From the NCBI GenBank assembly GCA_019058515.1, contig JAHPYY010000191.1:1-20259 (forward strand): a stretch of DNA of 20,259 nt. The letters run 5' to 3'. This document shows positions 1 through 7,790 of this stretch, one piece after another; the first letter of the stretch is position 1; each line of letters begins with the position of its first letter. Below the pieces are notes generated by a model. It was not told the DNA's origin. It did not search any database and saw nothing but the letters and a program-made list of their open reading frames with translations. Both the position numbers and the translations under genes were made by a program. Source of the DNA: Promethearchaeota archaeon (GTDB taxonomy: Archaea > Asgardarchaeota > Lokiarchaeia > Sigynarchaeales > SOKP01).

Positions 1-2
1 AA

Positions 3-518
3 AACTTGCTTGATCTGCCAAATCTCTTGAAATTAGCAATAAAACTAGATGTAGATCGTTTTAAAGGGCATCACATATGGGTTACACACCCACAATTAGC
101 AATCGAAGACATCAGAAGTCATGAAAAAAGTGTTGAGAGATGGAATGACACTGTCGAAAAACTAATCAAAATTGCTACAAAATGCAAGCTTAAAAGCGGA
201 AAGCAAATTAAACTTGAAAATATTCATAAAATTCTAAAAATACCTGATTATCATTCTGTTCCAGAGGAAAATATCTGCCCGTTTCTAGGACGAGAAGCCT
301 GGATTGCCTGGGATGGCATTTTTAATGTGTGCTGCGCTCCTGACGAGTTAAGAAGATCTTTTGGATACTTCGGAAATGTAAAAAATACTCAATTTATGAA
401 TTTATGGAAAAGTGAAGATTATGTGAATCTAGTTAACAATTGGGGTTCAAGTGAGGTGTGCAAAATCTGCAATATGAAAAGACCAATAAAAGAATTAGAA
501 AGGTGTGTAAATGCATAG
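3..518 (+). CDS. Radical SAM/SPASM-domain protein, C-terminal part (5' end outside window)
   Basis: The reading frame is open to the left edge, so only the last ~170 residues are present and the CxxxCxxC radical-SAM core would lie upstream. The visible part looks like a SPASM-type auxiliary iron-sulphur domain: Cys91 (ICPF), a Trp/Asp-rich strand (AWIAWDGIFNVCC) with Cys109-Cys110, a GYFGNV segment, and a final CKIC pair (Cys152, Cys155), counting from the TTG at 6. SPASM radical SAM enzymes commonly modify peptides or proteins; the substrate cannot be read here. The stop overlaps the next gene's start (ATGCATAG, 511-518), so the two are probably translationally coupled and the WG-repeat methyltransferase is the likely partner. 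The TTG at 6 is not the real start. Family assignment is fairly firm; function is unknown. Confidence 0.75.
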   Translation, partial: NLLDLPNLLKLAIKLDVDRFKGHHIWVTHPQLAIEDIRSHEKSVERWNDTVEKLIKIATKCKLKSGKQIKLENIHKILKIPDYHSVPEENICPFLGREAWIAWDGIFNVCCAPDELRRSFGYFGNVKNTQFMNLWKSEDYVNLVNNWGSSEVCKICNMKRPIKELERCVNA

Positions 519-2274
519 CAAAGAAGCTAAAGAAGCTATCGCAATTTTGGATTTTAGCAGAATAACAATATCTGCAGATAACTCGCATCACATAATAAAT
601 GATAAACCTCTTTACAACAAGAAATTTGACAATGTGATGAGCTTTCACGCTCCCGGTGTTGCAGCAGTGGAGGACGAAAGCGGGGCATATCATATTGACT
701 TAAAAGGAAAGGAACTTTACAAAAAGCGCTTTAACAAAACTTTCGGATATTACGACGATTTGGCTGCTGTAAAAGATTCTTTGGGGTATTACCACATCAA
801 TTTAGATGGAAATCCTCAATATGGCGAACGATATGCTTGGGTGGGGAACTTTCAAGAAGAAGCATGCATAGTCCGAGACAAAAAAGGTTTATACTTCCAT
901 ATTAAAGCAGATGGAAGTAAATGTTACGATAAGAAATACAAGTATGCTGGTGATTATAAATACGGTATAGCCATAGTATATGATTTTGATGGATTTGCAA
1001 GGCATATAGATAAAAATGGTAAATTGGTGCATAATGAAAAATATCAAGAACTTGGTGTGTTTCATAAAGGTTTTGCCACTGCAAAAGACAATCATGGTAT
1101 GTTTCACATTGATAGAACTGGTAAACCTATATACAATGAGAGGTATAAATGGGTAGAACCTTTTTACAACGGACACGCATTTACATGTAAACTAGACGGA
1201 GAAAAATTAATAATAGACGAGCATGGAGATTGCGTAATCAATATATTCGACCAGAACACTTATTTTGTTAAAAAAGAATTAAGACGAAACCTTGAGGGTA
1301 TGCTCGTTGGATATTGGAACACTCAGATTATTCATTCGATTGTTGAGTTGGGAATATTGGGTTACATTATGAATGGGGTAAACCAACTTGAATTACTAGA
1401 GAGAGCAACGGGATTACCAAAAAAATCTTTGGAAATGATTGTTCAAGTTTTAAAAGTATGGGATTTTATTGAGGAGAAAAACGGAATTTACGAGATAAAG
1501 TATCTCGGTGATCTACTTTCAGAAGATCATCCCAAAACTCTTAAGTACGCATCATTAATGTGGGGAAAAGAACACTATGCAGTTATGGGAAAACTGACAG
1601 AAGCCCTAAAAACCTACAAACCTCAATTTGAGTCTGTCTACGGTCAACCGGTTTTTCAATATTATGATACCAAAGAAAAGCATGGAATCATATTCAATAA
1701 AGCGATTGAAGCATATACTACCGATTACATCGAACTTTTAAAAAGCTTAAATTTACCTGACATAAGAATAGTTCTTGATGTTGCTGGAGGTACTGGTTCT
1801 CTTTTAAAAAGCTTTTTGCATCAATTTCCTCAAATAAAAAAAGGAATTTTATTTGAAATGCCTACTGTTATTGAAAATGCAAAACAAGAGCTTAAAGAAG
1901 ACCCATTTTATGAAAAAATACAATTTATTCAAGGAAATGTTTTTGAAGATATCCCTATAAAAGCGGACACGATTATAATGAGTAGAGTTTTACACGATTG
2001 GAATGAAGAAAAAGTTGTAAAAATTTTAAATAATGTTTATAAAGCCCTATGTCAAGATGGAACTCTATTAATATTTGAAATGGTCGTTCCCGAGGGCATT
2101 AAATATGATTTTGGAGTTACATTAAATTTTAGCTTATTAGTGACCACAGGCGGCAAGGAAAGAACATTTTTAGAGTATAAAAAGTTGCTTGAAAGCTGTA
2201 AATTCCAAATAAAAAGCATCCGTAAGACAGATAGCATCATCTCAATAATTATAGCTACAAAGATAATGAATTAA
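511..2274 (+). CDS. WG-repeat / SAM-dependent O-methyltransferase fusion
   Basis: A 587-residue fusion. Residues ~25-240 hold about six to seven WG-type beta repeats of ~34 residues with a recurring unit like YHIDxxGKxLYxxRYxxVxxF. Residues ~255-340 resemble the dimerisation/winged-helix domain of plant-type and acetylserotonin O-methyltransferases. Residues ~415-585 are the catalytic class I methyltransferase: motif I VLDVAGGTGSLL (421-432), an acidic residue in LFEMP (447-451), and SRVLHDWNEEKV (491-502), the latter carrying the His-Asp pair typical of this family. Small-molecule O-methyltransferases rarely carry such repeats, so the repeats may bind or present a substrate. The ATG overlaps the radical SAM stop by 8 bases, implying coupled synthesis. 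A protein, peptide or secondary-metabolite substrate are all possible. Domain calls are strong; the pathway is inference. Confidence 0.88.
   Translation: MHSKEAKEAIAILDFSRITISADNSHHIINDKPLYNKKFDNVMSFHAPGVAAVEDESGAYHIDLKGKELYKKRFNKTFGYYDDLAAVKDSLGYYHINLDGNPQYGERYAWVGNFQEEACIVRDKKGLYFHIKADGSKCYDKKYKYAGDYKYGIAIVYDFDGFARHIDKNGKLVHNEKYQELGVFHKGFATAKDNHGMFHIDRTGKPIYNERYKWVEPFYNGHAFTCKLDGEKLIIDEHGDCVINIFDQNTYFVKKELRRNLEGMLVGYWNTQIIHSIVELGILGYIMNGVNQLELLERATGLPKKSLEMIVQVLKVWDFIEEKNGIYEIKYLGDLLSEDHPKTLKYASLMWGKEHYAVMGKLTEALKTYKPQFESVYGQPVFQYYDTKEKHGIIFNKAIEAYTTDYIELLKSLNLPDIRIVLDVAGGTGSLLKSFLHQFPQIKKGILFEMPTVIENAKQELKEDPFYEKIQFIQGNVFEDIPIKADTIIMSRVLHDWNEEKVVKILNNVYKALCQDGTLLIFEMVVPEGIKYDFGVTLNFSLLVTTGGKERTFLEYKKLLESCKFQIKSIRKTDSIISIIIATKIMN
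583..1233 (+). repeat. Tandem WG-type protein repeats encoded in the methyltransferase fusion
   Basis: Six near-complete units and one degenerate unit of about 33-36 residues follow each other. Each has a His-Ile pair (HHI, YHI, YHI, FHI, RHI, FHI), then an Asn/Asp-Gly turn, a Tyr or His, a basic-aromatic pair (KKF, KRF, ERY, KKY, EKY, ERY) and an Asp-x-x-Gly end. The DNA copies have diverged, so this is an old protein-level repeat and not a recent DNA duplication. Such repeats are expected to form a beta array. Confidence 0.8.
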
Positions 2275-2312
2275 GAAATTAGAATTTTAAAAAGAAGAGG
2301 GTAAATATCAAA

Positions 2313-2561
2313 ATGGAAATAGATGTCCATGGAATGTACCTTGAAGAAGCTATAGAAGAGATAATTTACTGTCTAGATGAATGCAATTTAAAAGGTATTA
2401 ATCGAATTTCAATCATTCATGGACATAAACATGGCTCGGTTATCAAAAGTTACATCCAATCTGAAGGGTTTCTTAAAGAAATTGAACGAGAAGGTTATAT
2501 TCTAAAACAAGAAGAAAGTTCTAACCCTGGTATTAGCATTTTTCAAGTTTTTACAATATGA
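2313..2561 (+). CDS. Stand-alone Smr-domain protein
   Basis: An 82-residue protein that is essentially one Smr domain, the fold found at the C-terminus of MutS2. The family motif near the start reads DVHGMYLEEA (4-13), and the second, usually HGxGxG, reads HGHKHG (36-41), followed by the helix SVIKSYIQS. Smr domains nick or cleave DNA or RNA; stand-alone forms are also known. The second-motif Gly at position 3 is replaced by His, which may affect activity. AGAGGG lies about 13 bases before the ATG, a plausible ribosome site. It follows the methyltransferase by 38 bases on the same strand and ends 10 bases before the glycosyltransferase gene, so it probably belongs to the same transcript, although no functional link is evident. 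Confidence 0.82.
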   Translation: MEIDVHGMYLEEAIEEIIYCLDECNLKGINRISIIHGHKHGSVIKSYIQSEGFLKEIEREGYILKQEESSNPGISIFQVFTI

Positions 2562-2571
2562 TTTAAATCTT

Positions 2572-3393
2572 ATGTTTTTAATCAAAAAGATGGTAGAGTT
2601 AATACTTAGATGGACATATGGGGAAATTAAAAACGGATATAATAGTCCTCAAGGGTTAGAATTGCTCAAATATTCAATAAAGTTCGCTGTATTAATTTTT
2701 CCAGAAGAATATGACAAAATAGAGTACTATATTTGTTATAATAATATTAAAAAATCTACATTAAGAGAGATTAAGAAACTATCTAAAAAATATGGGGTTA
2801 AATTAATTAATGTATCAGATATGCTACCTCGTCGATTAAGAAATGATACTGTTAAAAATTCTTGGTGGAAATATGCTTTACCACGAGTAGATCTTGATAA
2901 ATATGAACTGATAATAGATAACGATATAATATTTTGGGAACTTCCAATGACTTTAAAAATTGCGATAGCAAATAATGGGTTAGTTGCTTTATCTGACGCA
3001 GCTGGGAAATTTTATGGAGAATATTCAAAAAAGGTTAATAGTTTAGAGAGAAATCTTAAATTAAATGCTGGTATCATAGGTTTTCCTAAAGGATTCGCTT
3101 TTAATCTGACAGATGTCTTGGAAGAACCTCCCAAAGATTGCTTTTTTTCAGAACAAGGATTTACAGCTTTTAATTTTTCACTATACAAAGGATTGAAATA
3201 TTTAATTCCTCTTTCTGAAGTTCAACAACTTAATATTAATCGTATAGGGGCGATTGAACTACTTTCTTATCATAAAGGAGGGCACTTTTGCGGATGCAAT
3301 TATGGTCCCGAAGATTTTTGGGATAAAATATATAGAAATCCTATAATTAAAAAATACACAGAAATCAAATATAATCTTTTGATTCAAAATTAA
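2572..3393 (+). CDS. GT-A-like glycosyltransferase (putative)
   Basis: A 273-residue protein with the look of a GT-A-fold sugar transferase. Residues 97-124 contain a Trp-Trp-Lys-Tyr segment followed by a strand ending in the metal-binding motif IDNDII (115-120, DxD). A later LNAGIIGFP (164-172) matches the loop that lines the donor site in GT8-like enzymes. A Gly-His-Phe-Cys-Gly-Cys segment near residues 237-246 is unusual. There is no signal peptide or clear membrane segment. The chosen ATG at 2572 lies 10 bases after the Smr stop; an internal Met at residue 7 (2590) is an alternative start. The neighbouring convergent gene is also a glycosyltransferase. Fold is likely; donor, acceptor and exact family are unknown. 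Confidence 0.6.
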   Translation: MFLIKKMVELILRWTYGEIKNGYNSPQGLELLKYSIKFAVLIFPEEYDKIEYYICYNNIKKSTLREIKKLSKKYGVKLINVSDMLPRRLRNDTVKNSWWKYALPRVDLDKYELIIDNDIIFWELPMTLKIAIANNGLVALSDAAGKFYGEYSKKVNSLERNLKLNAGIIGFPKGFAFNLTDVLEEPPKDCFFSEQGFTAFNFSLYKGLKYLIPLSEVQQLNINRIGAIELLSYHKGGHFCGCNYGPEDFWDKIYRNPIIKKYTEIKYNLLIQN

Positions 3394-3402
3394 GAATCAA
3401 AA
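3377..3402. terminator. Hairpin enclosing both convergent stop codons
   Basis: TTTTGATTC (3377-3385) and GAATCAAAA (3394-3402) form a perfect 9-bp inverted repeat. The 8-base loop, AAAATTAA, holds the plus-strand stop (3391-3393) and the minus-strand stop (3392-3390), which share a TTAA. Symmetric and located exactly where two genes converge, it is a candidate bidirectional terminator or transcript-end stabiliser. The position is the main argument, because archaeal termination usually depends on T-tracts. Confidence 0.5.
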
Positions 3403-4346
3403 CCGTCGTAGCCATGTTTTGAAGGTTTTGATCCTTCAGCACTTTTGAGATATTCCTTCATTATTACATTGTTGAAATAACTTGTATCATTATTATAATT
3501 GGATATTTCTTCTATTATTCTATCAAGTTCAGATTTGTATTTTAATTCAGAAGTTTCATAAAAGGTTGAATAATTATCAAATATTCTCTCTACATTTTGA
3601 AAATGTGTTTTAAGCCATTCATCTTTGATGTTTTTTAATAAATCAAAATTTCCATTAACTTTCCTCTGTATTATATCAATAGGAACTCCCTGTAAATGAT
3701 CTACAATCAAAAATTCTTTATTTGAGGGTAGAATGAGCTGATTATTCAAAATCCATCTATGAAAACCCCCTCCAGCTTTAAGATTTTGATATTTCTCAAA
3801 ATTTTCAAAGTTTAATTTTATTAAATTATCTTTACAAAAAGGATCTCCCCATAATTCGGAGATCTTACCCTTTATTTTGTTATCTAACGCCAATTGTAGT
3901 ATTTCTATTGGTTTTAGCATAGTTTTAATTAATTTTGGATTTAAATACCAATCAATAAAAATGCTCCGTATCATATCACTAGTTTGCTGTTTCAACCATG
4001 ATTTAAAATCTAAATGACTACTTGATCGAATGAATTCATCGATATCAGCAAATATCCACCATGTTTCCTCATTATTTTCACTAAAATCGTTTAATGCAAA
4101 CTTAAATAAAACATTGCAACTATCTCGCTCTGCTTCCTCACTTACATGCCTAAGTTGTGTAGATATCATCGCCAAGTTAATATTCTCGTTATTTTTTTGA
4201 TAATTATCAACAATTTCTTTAGTATTATCTTCAGAATCGCTGTCAAAAATAAAAATTTCGTCTACACCAGCATTAATGTAATAATCAAGAAAATCCCCAA
4301 TGAAATACTCGCAATTTAATTTTCTTGTCGCTAATTTTACCAGCAT
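3390..4346 (-). CDS. Glycosyltransferase family 2-like (GT2_4/GT92 type) protein
   Basis: A 318-residue protein. The N-terminus (residues 10-45) reads like the opening of the GT2_4/GT92 family: a CEYFIGDFLDYYINAGVDEI helix followed by IFIFDSDSEDNT, the sugar-nucleotide binding strand. The metal-binding motif is WWIFADIDEFI (96-106), where DIDEF is the DxD signature. GGFHRW (193-198) and DHLQG (212-216) resemble the conserved His-containing segment farther along. No membrane helix is seen, so it is probably cytosolic or peripheral. The ATG at 4346 is preceded by an AT-rich upstream region. It converges on the preceding glycosyltransferase gene with a 4-base overlap of stop codons. Family confidence is good; substrate is unknown. 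Confidence 0.75.
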   Translation of the reverse strand: MLVKLATRKLNCEYFIGDFLDYYINAGVDEIFIFDSDSEDNTKEIVDNYQKNNENINLAMISTQLRHVSEEAERDSCNVLFKFALNDFSENNEETWWIFADIDEFIRSSSHLDFKSWLKQQTSDMIRSIFIDWYLNPKLIKTMLKPIEILQLALDNKIKGKISELWGDPFCKDNLIKLNFENFEKYQNLKAGGGFHRWILNNQLILPSNKEFLIVDHLQGVPIDIIQRKVNGNFDLLKNIKDEWLKTHFQNVERIFDNYSTFYETSELKYKSELDRIIEEISNYNNDTSYFNNVIMKEYLKSAEGSKPSKHGYDGFDS

Positions 4347-4551
4347 TTTTTGATTTTCTTAAATAATTTATGTTTAATCTCGAGTTTTAATCTTCTTGAG
4401 ATTAGCCTTACTGAAGGTCACAATTATTTAGGGAATACCTACAATTTTACTTAAATTTTATAAATAAATTTGGAAATATATAATTTATAAAGAAAGATGA
4501 CATTAAGCATCAACTTAATTAAAACCAAGTAATCAAGGGCAATTATTAGCT
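4347..4551. promoter_or_regulatory. Divergent promoter region with a 10-bp hairpin
   Basis: This 205-base spacer separates the minus-strand glycosyltransferase from the plus-strand ATPase. TAATCTCGAG (4375-4384) and CTTGAGATTA (4395-4404) can pair over 10 positions with one G-U wobble around a 10-base loop. TATA-like stretches occur at about 4455-4466 and 4478-4490, the second suited to the ATPase start at 4552 if the leader is about 40 bases. No gene or RNA is recognised. Confidence 0.35.
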
Positions 4552-6312
4552 ATGACAACCAGAAGCAAATTAAAAGAACAGATTCTGCGATTAGAACAGG
4601 GATTTCCCCAAAATTGGATTTACATTGAGCGTAAAGTTAAATATCCACTTAGAGAAACCAATCCTGAAGGTGTGAAAGCAAGTCAGAATTTTGTAGAAAA
4701 GAATGTGTCAGAAATTTTTCAAAGCGATTTAATTGGCGTAAATAATCAAGGAATCACCAGTATTCGACCAGTAATAGGCCCAAATGGCTCTGGTAAAACC
4801 ACTCTTCTAAAGTTTCAAGTAAAAGATTATTTAGAACAATTATCCCCATCAAAAAACTTATTCTTATTTTTCGACTTTAAAGCAGTCACATACGATCCTA
4901 ATCAGTTTTGGTACATCTTTGTACAAAATCTAATTGACCAATTACTGAACGAGGAAGAAGAAACTTACATAATTCGAGATATTATCGATAAGATTCCAAA
5001 AACCAAAAGAAAGAGCAAATTGTTTAAGATATTTAGAAACAAAAACTTGGTTGATAATATAATAAATTTGGCTTCAGAGGATCCCAACGATCAAGAACTC
5101 GCTTACAATTACTTTTATAGCGGAGAACTTGATACAAAAAGTATTAGCGATTTTTTTTATGGTGTTGTTAAACTCACTTTCGAATTAGAGTACTTAGTCG
5201 CAGTAGCTTTCGATGAGATACAGTTTCTCAATGAAATCGATCCAGATAATGTCATGCTTAAAATTTTTCTTGAACAGTTTATTCGTTATTTTATGGAACA
5301 ATTCGCCAATGAGCGACTATATATAACCATTTCCTGTCTTGAAAATCCCAATAAGAAGGAATGGACCGATTTGAAACAACATAGCGCTAATTTTGCGACT
5401 ATTGTGCAAAACCGCGAAATAATTCTTGGTAATCTTACTAACGAAGAAAAGGATGCTATTATCCAACAAGTAGCAGACAAGGTAGGATTCGAAGAGAATG
5501 ACCGTAAAGTGTTCCTTACTAAAGTGAAGAGTTCTCTATTATATTTCTTACCCCGAGAGTTACTGGGATGTATAGCGAATGTTATCGACACCATGGATTA
5601 TATAGGCTACACTGATTATGACATAAGACAAATATACGAGGAAGATGCCAGATCTTTCTTAAAAGACACATTATCTGAGAAAGGATTTATTCATATTGAA
5701 CCTACAGTAAAGCATATAGGTGGATACGATGTAGATATCTACGCAATGGGTGAAACAAAACGAGCGCAACACGTGAAGAAAGCACTTGGCGAAGTTACCA
5801 TTATGAAAAAGGCGGGAATTAAGGGGAAAGCAGAAAAGTTTGCGAATTGGTTAATGAGAATGAAAGGTCGGGAATACAAACCCGATAAAGGAGATTACGC
5901 TTTCTTTGTTTGTCTGCCAAACATTATTACGCCAGGAGCAAAAGAAGTATTGAACGATAATAATATAGAATTAATCGAGTTTTCTTCTCCTAATGTCGAA
6001 GAACTTCTTTTGATGAGAGAAGGAAAGGAAGAAGCTTGTGTATCAAATGAAAAAGAATCCAAAGCGGAAACTGATGAAGTCGGAACAGGTACAAAGGAAT
6101 TTGTTGGTTTCAAGAAGGAAGAGAGATACAAATTAAGGGATGTACCAGGTATTGCTGAGAAAAAGGAGCAATTACTCAATAAAGGAGGAATCTATTCTAT
6201 CAAGGACTTATTAAACTGTAATTCGAAGATGCTTGCTAAACAAATAAAGGGCCTCGGAGAAGCTAGTATAAATAAGTGGAAGCAAGCTGCGAGACAAATT
6301 AGGTTAGATTAG
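4552..6312 (+). CDS. P-loop ATPase with degenerate nuclease-like region and C-terminal helix-hairpin-helix
   Basis: A 586-residue protein in three parts. Residues ~65-340 are a P-loop ATPase: Walker A GPNGSGKTT (76-84), Walker B VAVAFDEIQF (216-225). Residues ~375-475 look like a restriction-endonuclease-type core: GGYDVDIYA (390-398) offers the first Asp, then GEVTIMKK (413-420) sits where E-x-K is usual but lacks the lysine at that place (E414-V-T416). Residues ~525-583 hold tandem helix-hairpin-helix motifs (VPGIAEKKEQLL and IKGLGEASINKW), a DNA-binding module, after an acidic linker (488-515). A DNA-directed ATPase whose nuclease part may be inactive or altered is the simplest reading. 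It converges with the Nmad2 gene 16 bases away. It could also be a chromosomal maintenance gene and not defence. Confidence 0.72.
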   Translation: MTTRSKLKEQILRLEQGFPQNWIYIERKVKYPLRETNPEGVKASQNFVEKNVSEIFQSDLIGVNNQGITSIRPVIGPNGSGKTTLLKFQVKDYLEQLSPSKNLFLFFDFKAVTYDPNQFWYIFVQNLIDQLLNEEEETYIIRDIIDKIPKTKRKSKLFKIFRNKNLVDNIINLASEDPNDQELAYNYFYSGELDTKSISDFFYGVVKLTFELEYLVAVAFDEIQFLNEIDPDNVMLKIFLEQFIRYFMEQFANERLYITISCLENPNKKEWTDLKQHSANFATIVQNREIILGNLTNEEKDAIIQQVADKVGFEENDRKVFLTKVKSSLLYFLPRELLGCIANVIDTMDYIGYTDYDIRQIYEEDARSFLKDTLSEKGFIHIEPTVKHIGGYDVDIYAMGETKRAQHVKKALGEVTIMKKAGIKGKAEKFANWLMRMKGREYKPDKGDYAFFVCLPNIITPGAKEVLNDNNIELIEFSSPNVEELLLMREGKEEACVSNEKESKAETDEVGTGTKEFVGFKKEERYKLRDVPGIAEKKEQLLNKGGIYSIKDLLNCNSKMLAKQIKGLGEASINKWKQAARQIRLD

Positions 6313-6328
6313 ATAAAGATTAAAATTA

Positions 6329-7012
6329 TTAACAATTAGTTTCCCCTATTCTTTCGTCTTCTTCTGCTTCTTTAAGATGATATTCAGAACAATTTATTTT
6401 ATAATTGCACGAAATCATTTCTTTTTTCATTTGAGGATCTCCGTTAATACCTCTTTTCTGAGTTCTAATCCAGCTTATGAAGTCTTCTATATAATCTTCA
6501 TTAGATTTTGATTTATGCCCCTGTCCTTGCTTAATAATACCTTTTAAGTGTTCTGGTAGTGGAATGGGATCGTTTCCAAAATAGTAAAACTCGTTGGATA
6601 TTAGTGAATTTTTTCCTCGCAAATCTTTATCCATATTTTTTTCATTATGCACTGATTTTCGGATCTTTGGATTTGATGGATCAGAATAATCATAAATACA
6701 ATCTCCGACTTTTTCCTTAAAATTATTGCTATCCCAATTAGGTATCTTTTCAGGATAATGCGCTCTACAAAAGGAATCGTATTCACCTAATATTAATTTC
6801 TCCGTTATTCTCATTGCATAGATTACCTTTCCCGACATATTTCCAATTGGAGAATTTGCTGATCCTAAACCTACAATCCAATCACCTACCTTTGCGGTTC
6901 TTCTGATTACAGGTTTGCAAATCGTTAATGTGCAGATCCCATGAAATGGATTTGGAGCAACACCATCATCATGTCTTACAATATAACTGAATAACACTGG
7001 TTTGTCTTTCAT
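6329..7012 (-). CDS. Nmad2-type nucleotide modification associated protein
   Basis: A 227-residue protein recognised as the nucleotide modification associated domain 2 type. Conserved blocks are YIVRHDDGVAPNPFHGICTL (10-29), IRRTAKVGDWIVGLGS (36-51), VIYAMRITEKL (63-73) and GDCIYDY (103-109), followed by a C-terminal tail with HLKG and a Gly-Gln-Gly-His turn. The family was defined by its neighbourhood with DNA base-modification and restriction genes; its chemistry is not established, and recognition or processing of modified nucleotides is the usual proposal. It begins 35 bases after the HhH-GPD gene on the same strand, so the two likely form one transcript. The ATG at 7012 has no strong ribosome site, consistent with coupling. 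Confidence 0.8.
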   Translation of the reverse strand: MKDKPVLFSYIVRHDDGVAPNPFHGICTLTICKPVIRRTAKVGDWIVGLGSANSPIGNMSGKVIYAMRITEKLILGEYDSFCRAHYPEKIPNWDSNNFKEKVGDCIYDYSDPSNPKIRKSVHNEKNMDKDLRGKNSLISNEFYYFGNDPIPLPEHLKGIIKQGQGHKSKSNEDYIEDFISWIRTQKRGINGDPQMKKEMISCNYKINCSEYHLKEAEEDERIGETNC

Positions 7013-7047
7013 ATTAATTTTTAATTGAAGAGTGAATTTGAATTTTT

Positions 7048-7638
7048 TTAAATCGTTAAAAATCCATTTTTGAATTTTTCCTCTAAAATTTGCTCTGTAT
7101 CGTAAGAAAATAAAGCTTTGTCAATATCACGCAAGTTTTTTTCAGTAACTCGTGAAATTTCCATGATTATTTTTCTGAAATTGTAATAACCCCACAACCT
7201 ATATCTATAATATTCTCCTTTATAACGAGGATCAAGATAATGTATTAACTTACCATCAATTTGATGAGTACAATATAATAAAACTCTAACAGTTCTAACA
7301 TCTACTATTGGAAAATCATCAGGATACATGAAATGTAATATGGTCGTAGCATTTGGTAAAAGAATTCCTGGTAATCCATCTAACCTACATACTTTTTTGA
7401 ACCCTTCAAATTTTAATACATCTTTAATTGCTTCTTCATATATTTCAAACTGATTCCAATTGATATTATTAATGTTTCTCTCTGCTTTCCATATGATTAT
7501 TTTTTTAAAAGTTTCCTCAGAGACAACATTAATATCATTGAGTTCTTCTTTTACAGCCCCTAAGATTTCAGAATAGTTATATTTAGCTGAATATGTGTAT
7601 TTTGGTGCCCATTTCTCAATAAATTCCTGATTAATCAA
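7048..7638 (-). CDS. HhH-GPD-like DNA glycosylase-fold protein
   Basis: A 196-residue protein. Residues 87-120 read DGLPGILLPNATTIL then HFMYPDDFPIVDVRTVRVL, which fits the helix-hairpin-helix plus GPD/Asp loop of EndoIII and MutY. Counting from the LPG, the Asp falls at the 25th position (Asp113), as in EndoIII (Asp138). The EndoIII lysine position is Pro95, so it would be monofunctional rather than a lyase. The hairpin has lost its second glycine. The iron-sulphur Cys cluster of EndoIII is absent and the protein is short, so activity is uncertain. A TTG at 7638 is the apparent start; the frame stays open further upstream (a plausible ATT/ACG start), so the N-terminus is unsure. It precedes the Nmad2 gene in one minus-strand unit, suggesting recognition or removal of a modified base. 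Confidence 0.6.
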   Translation of the reverse strand: MINQEFIEKWAPKYTYSAKYNYSEILGAVKEELNDINVVSEETFKKIIIWKAERNINNINWNQFEIYEEAIKDVLKFEGFKKVCRLDGLPGILLPNATTILHFMYPDDFPIVDVRTVRVLLYCTHQIDGKLIHYLDPRYKGEYYRYRLWGYYNFRKIIMEISRVTEKNLRDIDKALFSYDTEQILEEKFKNGFLTI

Positions 7639-7790
7639 AATTTTCGCCGTATTTAATAATAATATTTAATTTAAAATGGTTTGTGTTCAGTAATTCTTAA
7701 AGTTTTAAATAGTAGAATTAACTTCGTGAAACGATTATTTCACGAAAAAAAATCGAATTTTTGTTAAAGAGAAATAATTTATAGAGATAG
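7639..7790. promoter_or_regulatory. Spacer with a perfect 9-bp inverted repeat
   Basis: TTCGTGAAA (7723-7731) and TTTCACGAA (7738-7746) are perfect inverted repeats with a 6-base centre. The site lies between the minus-strand ATPase 3' end (7791) and the HhH-GPD start (7638), about 85 bases before that start. A run of A follows on the plus strand, so on the minus strand a T-run precedes the hairpin; that suits an operator or a processed end better than a bacterial-style terminator. The rest is AT-rich with TATA-like sequence at about 7660-7680. Confidence 0.4.

Noticed and set aside
433..693. Minus-strand open frame across the radical SAM/methyltransferase junction
   Set aside because: It lies entirely antisense to two well-supported coding regions and shows no family motif.
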